In this document: in pieces, positions 45,652 to 54,574 of the stretch | How positions within the stretch are numbered: the first letter of the stretch is position 1 | Layout: each line of letters starts with the position of its first letter | Assembly (NCBI RefSeq): GCF_900155985.1 | Contig: NZ_FTMA01000001.1 | Span: 806,001-870,000, forward strand | Direction of reading: 5' to 3' | DNA from: Maribacter ulvicola | GTDB taxonomy: Bacteria > Bacteroidota > Bacteroidia > Flavobacteriales > Flavobacteriaceae | DNA: 64,000 bases | Program-made: the position numbers and the translations under genes | Notes under the pieces: model-generated | What the model saw: only the letters and a program-made list of their open reading frames with translations | Database searches by the model: none | Told to the model about the DNA's origin: nothing

Positions 45652-48600
45652 TATGCAGTTGCTTTATCTTTAATTTCAAACGGCTTTAATGCTAAATACG
45701 CCCTGTCAACCGATCGTATGTTTTCAAATACTAGCAATAATCTTAAGCCGTTGCGGGTCTTTTTTTCTTTTATTTTACATAACTGTGCATGGGATTGCAC
45801 GTATTGCAAAACTCTTGTAAATGTTGCCGTTTGATAAAATGCCGATTGTTGATCGCTTAGAAAATACCCGATCATTTTACCTTGCTTCATTACTATTCTC
45901 TCTAGACCAATGCTATTTGCAATCCATTTTATACGAACAGAGTTGAGTAAATCTTGAGCTTCATCTGGTAATTCGCCAAAACGATCTACTAGTTGTGCCT
46001 CAAATTTTTGAAGCGCTGCTTCGTCTTTTACTTGGTTCAGTTCTGTATATAACGTTAGTCTTTCAGTAATATTATTGATGTAATCATCAGGGAAAAGTAA
46101 TTCAAAGTCAGAATCTATCTGTGTTTCTTTTACAAAAATCTTCTCATGTTTGCCTTCAACTTCTTCGTAAAGATCCTTGAATTCATTCTCTTTTAACTCG
46201 TCAATGGCTTCAGCTAATATTTTCTGATAGGTTTCAAAACCTATCTCGTTTATGAATCCGCTTTGTTCTCCACCTAAAAGATCTCCTGCGCCACGAATCT
46301 CTAAATCTTTCATGGCAATATTGAAACCGCTGCCTAATTCTGTAAATTGAGCTAAAGCTTCTATTCGTTTGCGGGCATCATTAGTCATTGATTCATATGG
46401 CGGAGTAATGAAATAACAAAATGCTTTTTTGTTGCCACGGCCTACACGACCACGCATTTGGTGAAGATCGCTAAGGCCAAAGTTATTTGCGTTATTAATA
46501 AATATAGTGTTTGCATTGGTTACGTCTAAACCACTCTCTATTATTGTAGTAGATACTAAAACATCAAACTCGCTATTCATAAAACCTAGCATTAAAGCTT
46601 CTAGTTTTTTTCCATCCATTTGTCCGTGACCAACTCCTACTTTAGCATCGGGTACCAAACGCTGGATCATTCCGGCAACTTCTTTGATATTTTCAATTCG
46701 GTTGTGGATGAAGAAAACCTGTCCGCCACGCTCAATTTCATAACTCACGGCATCTCTGATCACTTCTTCGTTAAAGCGTATTACCTGGCTTTCAATAGGG
46801 TATCTGTTTGGTGGTGCGGTAGTAATTGTAGAAAGATCACGCGCAGCCATCAAGCTAAATTGAAGTGTTCTTGGTATTGGTGTGGCTGTTAATGTAAGAA
46901 CATCTACATTTTCTTTAATGGACTTTAATTTATCTTTTACGGCTACTCCAAATTTTTGTTCTTCATCAACAATTAAAAGTCCTAAATCTTTAAATTGAAC
47001 ATTTTTATTCACCAGCTGATGTGTACCAATAATGATATCAACTTTACCCTCACCTAATCTTTGAATCGTTTCTTTTTTCTCTTTCGCTGTTCTAAACCTG
47101 TTCAGGTAATCTACTGTTACCGGCATATCCTTTAAACGCTCTGTAAAGGTACGATGATGCTGAAAAGCCAAAATGGTGGTAGGTACCAAAATGGCTACCT
47201 GTTTACCGTTATCCACTGCTTTAAATGCTGCACGTATGGCAACTTCTGTTTTACCGAAACCTACATCGCCACAGATTAAACGATCCATAGGTCGTTCGCT
47301 CTCCATGTCCCTTTTAACATCTTCGGTAGCAGTACTTTGATCGGGAGTATCCTCGTATATAAAGGAAGCCTCCAACTCATTTTGTAAATAACTATCCGGG
47401 TTATATTGAAAACCTTTTTCTAGTCTACGTTTTGCATATATTTTGATAAGGTTAAAGGCAATTTTCTTGACGCGAGATTTTGTCTTGTCCTTAATTTTTT
47501 TCCAAGCTCCAGATCCCAGTTTGTAGATTTTTGGCGGTGCCCCATCCTTACCGTTAAACTTAGATATTTTGTGTAATGAGTGTATGCTGACATAAAGAAT
47601 ATCACGCTCGCCATACATCAATTTTATAGCTTCTTGCTTTTTGCCTTCTACATCTATTTTTTGCAAACCGCCAAACTTGCCAATGCCGTGATCAATATGG
47701 GTTACGTAATCTCCAATTTCTAATTTGTTCAGCTCCTTTAAGGTAATTGCCTGCTTTTTGGCGTAACCGTTCTTAAGATAGAATTTATGGTAGCGTTCAA
47801 AAATTTGATGATCAGAATAGCAAACCAATTTTTGGTCGTCATCAATGAATCCTTGAAATAAAGGTGAAACTATTATTTGATAGTGAACTTGTTGGTTAAC
47901 TTCTTCAAAAATATCATGAAAACGTTTGGCTTGCTGCTCACTGGCACAAAATATATAATTGGTATAGCCTTGATCTTTATAGCTGTTTAAATTCTCTATT
48001 AATAAATCGAATTTTTTATTGAAAGAGGGCTGAGGTTTAGAATGAAACTCTACCAAGTTTGAAGCATCACGATCTGCATCTTGACTTAAAACAGTGAATT
48101 TAGATAATTGCTGTTTAAACTCATTTCCTCCCATGAACAGTTCTTCAGGTTCGGCGTGATTTATGTCCGTAGATAATTTTGTAAAAGCTTCTTTCGCTTT
48201 GTCGAAAAAGTCGTCTAGACGGTCATATAATATATCGGTATTTTTAGTAAATACCAGTGTTTTAGAGGCTATATAGGTCAAGAAACTCTGTCGTTTCTCA
48301 ATTAAAAACTTATCTGCCATGTTTGGCACAATGGTAATGGACTTTACCTTTTCTTTCGATAGCTGAGTTTCTACATCAAAAGTTCTAATACTATCTATTT
48401 CATCTCCAAAAAATTCTATTCTATAAGGCTCGTCGTGTGAAAATGAATACACATCTACAATACCGCCACGAACTGAGAATTCACCAGGCTCGGTGATAAA
48501 ATCTACTCGCTTAAATTTATATTCAAATAAGATTTCGTTTAAAAAATCTAACGAAAGTGTATCCCCTAATTTCATTTTTAGGGTGTTCTTATCCAATTCT

Positions 48601-49019
48601 TTTCTGGTTACTACCTTTTCAAATAATGCGTCTGGATACGTAACTATAATAGCAGGTTTCTTCCTAGAATTTATTCTGTTCAACACTTCTGCACGTAAAA
48701 GTACATTGGCATTATCCGTTTCTTCTATTTGATAAGGTCTTCTGTAACTACCGGGGTAGAACAGCACGTGATCATCACCAATTAGACGTTCAAGGTCATT
48801 TAAGTAATAGGCAGCTTCTTCCTTGTCATTGAAAATTGCCAAGAATGGACGGTCTTCTGATTGAAAGAGGCTAGAAAGTACGAAAGACAATGATGAACCT
48901 ACAAGACCTTTTAATGGAATGTTTTTTGTTCCCGAATTTTCAGAATCGGCAATAGTATGTTGCAGTTTCCCTATTTGAGGAGACTGATTATACCGTTGTT
49001 GGATAGAAGAATGACTCAA
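45651..49019 (-). CDS. mfd: Transcription-repair coupling factor Mfd
   Basis: 1122 residues. Removes RNA polymerase stalled at lesions and recruits UvrA. Domains in order: UvrB-like region (about 1-330), RNA-polymerase-interacting domain (GDYVTHIDHGIGKFGGLQK, about 440-510), helicase with Walker A GDVGFGKTEVA and VDEEQKFGV, motif VI GRVGRGNKKAFCY, and the C-terminal TRCF domain. Full-length. Preceded by a TATATTTG box 16 bases before ATG; followed without gap by a TerB-like gene. Confidence 0.96.
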   Translation of the reverse strand: MSHSSIQQRYNQSPQIGKLQHTIADSENSGTKNIPLKGLVGSSLSFVLSSLFQSEDRPFLAIFNDKEEAAYYLNDLERLIGDDHVLFYPGSYRRPYQIEETDNANVLLRAEVLNRINSRKKPAIIVTYPDALFEKVVTRKELDKNTLKMKLGDTLSLDFLNEILFEYKFKRVDFITEPGEFSVRGGIVDVYSFSHDEPYRIEFFGDEIDSIRTFDVETQLSKEKVKSITIVPNMADKFLIEKRQSFLTYIASKTLVFTKNTDILYDRLDDFFDKAKEAFTKLSTDINHAEPEELFMGGNEFKQQLSKFTVLSQDADRDASNLVEFHSKPQPSFNKKFDLLIENLNSYKDQGYTNYIFCASEQQAKRFHDIFEEVNQQVHYQIIVSPLFQGFIDDDQKLVCYSDHQIFERYHKFYLKNGYAKKQAITLKELNKLEIGDYVTHIDHGIGKFGGLQKIDVEGKKQEAIKLMYGERDILYVSIHSLHKISKFNGKDGAPPKIYKLGSGAWKKIKDKTKSRVKKIAFNLIKIYAKRRLEKGFQYNPDSYLQNELEASFIYEDTPDQSTATEDVKRDMESERPMDRLICGDVGFGKTEVAIRAAFKAVDNGKQVAILVPTTILAFQHHRTFTERLKDMPVTVDYLNRFRTAKEKKETIQRLGEGKVDIIIGTHQLVNKNVQFKDLGLLIVDEEQKFGVAVKDKLKSIKENVDVLTLTATPIPRTLQFSLMAARDLSTITTAPPNRYPIESQVIRFNEEVIRDAVSYEIERGGQVFFIHNRIENIKEVAGMIQRLVPDAKVGVGHGQMDGKKLEALMLGFMNSEFDVLVSTTIIESGLDVTNANTIFINNANNFGLSDLHQMRGRVGRGNKKAFCYFITPPYESMTNDARKRIEALAQFTELGSGFNIAMKDLEIRGAGDLLGGEQSGFINEIGFETYQKILAEAIDELKENEFKDLYEEVEGKHEKIFVKETQIDSDFELLFPDDYINNITERLTLYTELNQVKDEAALQKFEAQLVDRFGELPDEAQDLLNSVRIKWIANSIGLERIVMKQGKMIGYFLSDQQSAFYQTATFTRVLQYVQSHAQLCKIKEKKTRNGLRLLLVFENIRSVDRAYLALKPFEIKDKATA

Positions 49020-49035
49020 CAGTTTATAATTTGTG

Positions 49036-49043
49036 CAAATATA
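49036..49043 (-). promoter_or_regulatory. mfd promoter box
   Basis: TATATTTG on the - strand, exact TAnnTTTG match, 16 bases before the mfd ATG. Confidence 0.5.
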
Positions 49044-49145
49044 AGGATACCTAAGAAATGGATACCACTCATTATTATCATATATGGGTTACATATTACC
49101 CTTAAAAAGTTGGAAATTGTGGTATAGCAAATAAAGAGTTGAATT

Positions 49146-50495
49146 ATGGAAGAGAATGCGTTTGATGTTTTTGTAATAGGAAGTGGTATCGCTGGACAAA
49201 CAGTAGCGAAAGCATGTGTAGATAAGGGCATGAAAGTAGGTATTGCAGATAATCGTGAGTTTGGTGGTACATGTGCCAACAGAGGTTGTGATCCCAAAAA
49301 AATATTATTGGGTGCCATGGAAACATATGAGCTAAGTCAAAACTTGAAGGGAAAAGGCATAAGCAAACCTGCTAAAGTTAACTGGAAGCAATTACAAAAA
49401 TATAAGCGAAACTTTACCACTAACATACCTGCGTCAACTGAGCGTACGTTGAAAGAAATGGGTATTAAGTTGTATCATCAATCGCCACGTTTTATTGATG
49501 AAAACACATTGTCGGTAGAGGGTAAAACAATTACTGCTCATAAAATTGTTATTGCAACTGGGCAGATACCAAGGACCATGACAATACCAGGAGCCAAACA
49601 TTTCAAGAATAGTGATGATTTCTTGAATTTAAAGAAACTTCCTGAACACATTGTATTTGTGGGTGGTGGTTACATTGGGATGGAATTTGCCCACATGGCT
49701 GCAAGAGCCGGAGCTCAAGTTACTATTGTTGATACAGGAAGCAGACCTTTACATGCTTTTGACCCCGATTTGGTAAAAGAACTTAGAAAATACTCTGAAA
49801 GCCTAGGTATCAAATTTATTTTTAATGCTCAACCTACAAAGCTTAAAAAGAAACGAAAAAAGCTCACTTTAACTTATGAGGTTAACGGAGAGGAAAAAAG
49901 CATTGAAGGAAGCGCTATGTTTAATACTGCTGGTCGTGTACCTGCATTAGCTGGTTTGGATCTTGAAAAAGGTAATGTGGATTTTAGCGACAAAGGAGTT
50001 GAAACCAATAGCTTTCTACAAAGTAGAAGTAACCCTAATATATACGCCTGCGGAGATGTATCCGATAAAAATTTACCGCTGACTCCGCTATCTGGTAGAC
50101 AGGGGTATGTAGTGGCTGAGAATATTTTAAATGGTAACAAGAGGGAATTGGAGGTGCCAGTGATTCCGTCAGTGGTATTTACGTTGCCTAATTTAGCAAC
50201 TGTAGGTTACTCTGAAGAAGAAGCAAGAGCGAGGTATAAAAACATTAGAGTTAATTATCAAGTTGCTACAGGTTGGTTTAATGCAAAACGCATTAATTCG
50301 CCATTGTACGCATATAAAGTGATAATGAATGCTAGGACTGGAGAAATTGTAGGGGCGCATATTTTAGGGCCAGATGCAGGTGAGACGATAAATATCTTTA
50401 CCATGGCAATCAATAACGGAATGACAGATGCTGATATTAAATCTACTATTTTCTCATACCCTTCATGGGTAAACGATGTAAAAAGTATGGTTTAA
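49146..50495 (+). CDS. Flavin disulfide reductase-like oxidoreductase lacking catalytic His
   Basis: 449 residues, class I pyridine-nucleotide disulfide oxidoreductase. FAD loop VIGSGIAG (9-16), redox cysteines in GGTCANRGCD (C41/C46 region), NAD(P) loop VGGGYIG, second FAD motif YACGDVSD, and a dimerisation domain. The usual C-terminal His-Glu dyad (HPT..E) is replaced by FSYPSWVND, so the His that activates the thiol is a Tyr. It is therefore not a normal lipoamide dehydrogenase or glutathione reductase; the reaction may differ. Convergent, 4-base overlap with the TspO-like gene. Confidence 0.85.
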   Translation: MEENAFDVFVIGSGIAGQTVAKACVDKGMKVGIADNREFGGTCANRGCDPKKILLGAMETYELSQNLKGKGISKPAKVNWKQLQKYKRNFTTNIPASTERTLKEMGIKLYHQSPRFIDENTLSVEGKTITAHKIVIATGQIPRTMTIPGAKHFKNSDDFLNLKKLPEHIVFVGGGYIGMEFAHMAARAGAQVTIVDTGSRPLHAFDPDLVKELRKYSESLGIKFIFNAQPTKLKKKRKKLTLTYEVNGEEKSIEGSAMFNTAGRVPALAGLDLEKGNVDFSDKGVETNSFLQSRSNPNIYACGDVSDKNLPLTPLSGRQGYVVAENILNGNKRELEVPVIPSVVFTLPNLATVGYSEEEARARYKNIRVNYQVATGWFNAKRINSPLYAYKVIMNARTGEIVGAHILGPDAGETINIFTMAINNGMTDADIKSTIFSYPSWVNDVKSMV

Positions 50496-51295
50496 GAGTT
50501 GTCTTTTAGACGTTCTTGAAGTTTTTTGTACGGACTAGTTTCATGATTTTTAATACCGTGAACAGCTGCGGCTATAAAAAGAATGACGGTACCTGCCATT
50601 GCTGAATAGGCAATGTACATATTTGAGCCGTTGTGTCTTATGAAAATAGCGAATAATGCCCATACGCCAACCAAGGCAAATTCTCGCATATTTCTTTTCC
50701 AAATCATGAGAAGGTTGATAACAGTAGCTGCTACAATCATATTTATTGTCCAAGCCTGTTCAGATAAAATGCCCCCGTTCCAATCTAATTTGCTTAAATA
50801 TGCTGATATGTTGGCAATGGTGGCTACAGATATCCATCCGCTATAAAAACAGATGGGCCACCAAACAAAGGCAATGACGGTTATGGGAGCATCCCAACGT
50901 TCCATATTTGTGTTCAGAATAATTTTGATGAGCGAAACCAAAATACCTAACATTATTATAACTGAAAGTCCTGTGTAATTGTACATAAATGCAATTACCC
51001 AACAACAGTTTAAAATATTCGCTAAGACAAACCAGTAGCCTGTTTGTTCAATAAAATCACTTGGTTTATCACTGAAAAAAGCTCTTTTTACTTGAAAAAT
51101 ACCATATGCCAGTAGACTCAAAAATATAACACCCCAAATGGCAAAAGCATAACCTGCAGGAGTAAACAAATTAGCGTACTTGGCGCTCATCTCCCCAATG
51201 GTAGTATTGTTAAGTTTAAATACTTGTGAAATATAATTTACGAGAATGACCAAAATAACGGATACCAAATTGAGAACGGATAGCTTCTTTTTCAT
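50492..51295 (-). CDS. Long TspO/MBR-like membrane protein
   Basis: 267 residues with about seven hydrophobic spans. The segment FTPAGYAFAIWGVIFLSLLAY (about 45-65) is the TspO/tryptophan-rich sensory signature; Trp-rich loops follow. Longer than the five-span TspO (about 160 residues), as in a Bacteroidota branch. TspO proteins bind porphyrins or cholesterol-like ligands; ligand here unknown. Stop overlaps the convergent oxidoreductase stop by 4 bases. Confidence 0.75.
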   Translation of the reverse strand: MKKKLSVLNLVSVILVILVNYISQVFKLNNTTIGEMSAKYANLFTPAGYAFAIWGVIFLSLLAYGIFQVKRAFFSDKPSDFIEQTGYWFVLANILNCCWVIAFMYNYTGLSVIIMLGILVSLIKIILNTNMERWDAPITVIAFVWWPICFYSGWISVATIANISAYLSKLDWNGGILSEQAWTINMIVAATVINLLMIWKRNMREFALVGVWALFAIFIRHNGSNMYIAYSAMAGTVILFIAAAVHGIKNHETSPYKKLQERLKDNS

Positions 51296-51358
51296 AATGT
51301 AAAATTATTACGGTTATCTTATAAAGTTATGCTCTTTAGCACATTAAACGAACTATTT

Positions 51359-52024
51359 TCAGTAATTGCGTTTCTTTTTTACCTCTTTAATGGGCACAGG
51401 TAGTACTACATCTCCTAAAAGCGCATATACTTCACAACCATCACAAGGTTCTAATGTATAGGTGCCGGTAAATTCCCCAAATGCAGGAACTATCATCTGG
51501 TGGTCGGTTTTATAAAAACAAGGTAACCGAACCGATTGCCTACCCAAACCACTTAACTTAATAGCTGGGTGTATGTGTCCTGAAAAATTGAATAGATTAT
51601 CTCGTTCTTCTGGATGATGGGTTAATAGAAAAGTATCCAATACCAACTCCGGAATAACCTTAATGTTTAAAGCTTCATATTTCAACGGAGAAATAATATC
51701 ATGATTACCACTTATCAAAATGATTTTTTGGGTGGTGGTTTGTACCCATTGTTCAAATAATGCCCATTCTATATTTAAGGAAGAATGGAACAAATCACCT
51801 AAAAAGACAATGGTTTTTGGCTTAAAAAGGTCTACAACTTCAGTTAATGCATCAAAATTTTGCATAACGGCTTGTTGCGGTACTGCAGCACCATATTTTC
51901 TAAAATGCGAAACCTTGCCCAAATGCACATCACTGATCAATAGCATTGATTTCTCCATCCAAAAGAGTGCACCAGAAAAGTGCATTTCAAAAGTTTGATT
52001 ATGAAGAGTAATGGAATGGGTCAT
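51359..52024 (-). CDS. pdeM: Ligase-associated DNA repair phosphoesterase PdeM
   Basis: 221 residues, metallophosphoesterase. Motifs: ISDVHLGK, LGDLFHS, SGNHD and SGHIHP. Member of the 'ligase-associated DNA damage response endonuclease' family. It is the last gene of the cluster (exonuclease, ligase, helicase, PdeM) but is separated from the helicase by 81 bases and has its own TAATTTTG box 5 bases from ATG, so it may be transcribed alone and leaderless. DNA end processing is the presumed role; substrate not proven. Confidence 0.9.
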   Translation of the reverse strand: MTHSITLHNQTFEMHFSGALFWMEKSMLLISDVHLGKVSHFRKYGAAVPQQAVMQNFDALTEVVDLFKPKTIVFLGDLFHSSLNIEWALFEQWVQTTTQKIILISGNHDIISPLKYEALNIKVIPELVLDTFLLTHHPEERDNLFNFSGHIHPAIKLSGLGRQSVRLPCFYKTDHQMIVPAFGEFTGTYTLEPCDGCEVYALLGDVVLPVPIKEVKKKRNY

Positions 52025-52029
52025 TGTTG

Positions 52030-52037
52030 CAAAATTA
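52030..52037 (-). promoter_or_regulatory. pdeM promoter box, possibly leaderless
   Basis: TAATTTTG on the - strand ends 5 bases before the pdeM ATG (spacer CAACA). Confidence 0.5.
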
Positions 52038-52080
52038 CAAGAAATTTGTTTTGCGAAAAGTAATATCTATTTCTATATAT

Positions 52081-52104
52081 ACCCCTTTTGGGGGCTAGGG
52101 GGAT
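52081..52104. repeat. Short G/C-rich palindromic repeat
   Basis: CCCCTTTTGGGG followed by GCTAGGGGG just after the helicase stop. In an AT-rich genome this strict pattern resembles a dispersed 'CCCCCTAGCCCCC...GGGG' extragenic repeat seen in Bacteroidota. It can fold into a G:C hairpin; it may also act as a weak terminator for the helicase gene. Confidence 0.5.
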
Positions 52105-52105
52105 T

Positions 52106-54574
52106 TTATTTCTTCATCAATAATGCCGCCATTTTTTTAATACGGTCTGCCAGTTTTTCACTTGATAATTTTTCTCTGTTCATGCGGTCGGTAATTAATG
52201 GAAATGAAAACGGAGTAGGTTTTGCACACGTTTTCCATACGATGTCTTGGCTAACAATTCTTTCTAAGGACAATCGCAAACGCCCTTCTTCCAGTTGGTG
52301 TTCAAAGGTTTCGGTAAAGGCTTGTTGAAACAATAAATTCCCGGGCTCATAATCTCTAAAAACATCAAAAAGCAACTGAGAACTGCTTTGTAAGTGCTTC
52401 ATTTTTATGCCTTTTTTCGGGTATCCGGTAAATACCATGCCGCTGATAATGGCAACATCCCTAAATCTGCGACGCGCCATTTCGGTTGCATTTAAGCTTT
52501 TCTGCAAATCATCCAACATAAAATCGGTCGTAAATAAATCATTATCCAATACTTGTTGAATATCTATGGGTTGGTCAGATAGTAGTTCAAATCCGTAGTC
52601 ATTGAATGCCAGCGAAAAAGTGATAGGGGAAAGTAAACTAATGCGATAGCCCAATAAACTGCCCATAGCTTCATGTACAAAACGACCTTCAAATGGGTAA
52701 AAAAGATGATGGTAACCATCTCGGGTCTTAAAGGTTTCAATTAAAAATTCCGATGGTCTTGGAACAATGCTGTCTCTTCGTTGTCGTTCAAAAAGAGGAA
52801 CCAACGCTCTAATTTCTGCAGATTGATTTTTTAGCGGTTCGCCCGAACTGTACAGTTCATTTCGTAATAATTCTGACATTTGGGCGGATAGTGTAAGTCT
52901 ACTGCCCATCCAACTAGAAATTTTGTTTGTTTTTTTGTTGGAGTTCCTGACCTGAACGGTCATTTCCTTTATCCGAATAAATTCTAAATTTCTACCAGCA
53001 AACGTAAAGACATCACCTCTATTCAGTTTGGAAATGAAGAACTCTTCAATAGAACCGATATAACCGCCTTTTTGATACTTGACGGCTAAATTGACATCGC
53101 CAACTATGGTGCCAATTTGAAAGCGGTGACGCATTGCTATGCCTCTGTTGTTCACTTTAAACTTACCATCTTCTTCGATTTCCACTTTTTTGTACTCGTC
53201 GTAACTCTGTAGACTTTGGCTTCCCATCACCAGAAAGTTCAAAAGCCATTGCCATTGTTTTTCGGTTAGCGCTTGGTAGCAAAATGTCTGTTTTATTTCT
53301 GGATAGATTTCTTTAGGGTAGAATCCGTCTGAAATTGCCAAAGTGGTTAAATACTGCAAGAGTACATCATAACTGTTGAGGTAGGGCATACGGTCTTCAA
53401 CTGTGTTTTGTTTTACCGCTTTTTGCAATGCTGAGGCCTCAATAAGTTCAATGGCATGGGTGGGCAGAAAATAAATAACACTTTCTTTTCCAGGTCTGTG
53501 ACCGCTACGCCCGGCACGTTGAAGAAATCGGGCAACCCCTTTTGGTCCGCCAATTTGTATGACCGTTTCTACGGGAGCAAAATCTACGCCCAAGTCTAAA
53601 CTAGAAGTGCAAACAACCGCTTTCAATTGCTCATTACGAATGGCATTTTCTACCCAAACTCGTGTTTCTTTATTTATACTACCATGGTGCATTGCCATTT
53701 CACCTGCGTATTCTGGATGCTTTTCCAAAATTTTCTGAAACCAGATTTCGCACTGACTTCTGGTATTGGTGAATAGTAATGTGGTTTTGCTATTATTAAT
53801 GATGGGAATAACGTCTTCCAATAAATGTAGTCCCAAATGACCACGCCAAGGAAAGGTCTCCATCTTTTTAGGAATGATACTTTTTACGGTAATCTTCTTA
53901 TTGATATTCGCTTTTATAAGAACGGAATTTTCAAGGGCTTGCGATTCAATACCTAATAATACATCTCTAGCTTGCTCTAAATTACCTATGGTTGCAGAAA
54001 TTCCCCAAATGCGTAATTGTGGCGATACATTTTTTAAGCGAGATAAAGCAAGTTCCATTTGAACACCACGTTTGGTGCCCAATATCTCGTGCCATTCATC
54101 AACTACAATGGCAGAACAATCTTTAAATATTTTCTCATAGCCTTTAGTGGCGAGTAGTAGTTGCAAGCTTTCGGGAGTGGTAATCAACAAATCGGGCATT
54201 TGCTTTTTTTGCTTTGCGCGTTCTTTCGTGGTGGTATCCCCAGATCGAATACCAACGGTCATCTGTGTGCCTAAATCTAAAGTAATGCGTTCTGCGGATT
54301 GTTTTATTTCTTGTGATAATGCACGTAAGGGAGTAATCCAAATAGCTTTTAGTCCCTTTTTGTGTTTGGTTTTATAATCGGGATTGTTTTTAATATAATT
54401 CAACACAATAGGAAACCACAAAGCATAGGTTTTTCCACTGCCCGTTGGTGCATTTAGAAGTCCGTTTTTACCCTGCAGAAAAGCTTTCCAAGTATCTTTT
54501 TGGAATTTAAACGGTTTCCAATCTTGTTCTTGAAACCAATTTTCGGCGATATCGTATAATTTCTCCCTATTCAT
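52106..54574 (-). CDS. Ligase-associated DEXH-box helicase (Lhr-core-like)
   Basis: 822 residues. Superfamily 2 helicase: Walker A PTGSGKTYALW, DEVH-type box VVDEWHEILG, SATIGN, and motif VI QRAGRSGHRPG, then winged-helix and Lhr-core C-terminal domains. TIGR04121-like 'ligase-associated' family. Overlaps the end of the ligase gene by 8 bases, so it is cotranscribed with ligase and exonuclease. Presumed to open DNA for end repair or break joining; exact role unproven. Confidence 0.92.
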   Translation of the reverse strand: MNREKLYDIAENWFQEQDWKPFKFQKDTWKAFLQGKNGLLNAPTGSGKTYALWFPIVLNYIKNNPDYKTKHKKGLKAIWITPLRALSQEIKQSAERITLDLGTQMTVGIRSGDTTTKERAKQKKQMPDLLITTPESLQLLLATKGYEKIFKDCSAIVVDEWHEILGTKRGVQMELALSRLKNVSPQLRIWGISATIGNLEQARDVLLGIESQALENSVLIKANINKKITVKSIIPKKMETFPWRGHLGLHLLEDVIPIINNSKTTLLFTNTRSQCEIWFQKILEKHPEYAGEMAMHHGSINKETRVWVENAIRNEQLKAVVCTSSLDLGVDFAPVETVIQIGGPKGVARFLQRAGRSGHRPGKESVIYFLPTHAIELIEASALQKAVKQNTVEDRMPYLNSYDVLLQYLTTLAISDGFYPKEIYPEIKQTFCYQALTEKQWQWLLNFLVMGSQSLQSYDEYKKVEIEEDGKFKVNNRGIAMRHRFQIGTIVGDVNLAVKYQKGGYIGSIEEFFISKLNRGDVFTFAGRNLEFIRIKEMTVQVRNSNKKTNKISSWMGSRLTLSAQMSELLRNELYSSGEPLKNQSAEIRALVPLFERQRRDSIVPRPSEFLIETFKTRDGYHHLFYPFEGRFVHEAMGSLLGYRISLLSPITFSLAFNDYGFELLSDQPIDIQQVLDNDLFTTDFMLDDLQKSLNATEMARRRFRDVAIISGMVFTGYPKKGIKMKHLQSSSQLLFDVFRDYEPGNLLFQQAFTETFEHQLEEGRLRLSLERIVSQDIVWKTCAKPTPFSFPLITDRMNREKLSSEKLADRIKKMAALLMKK

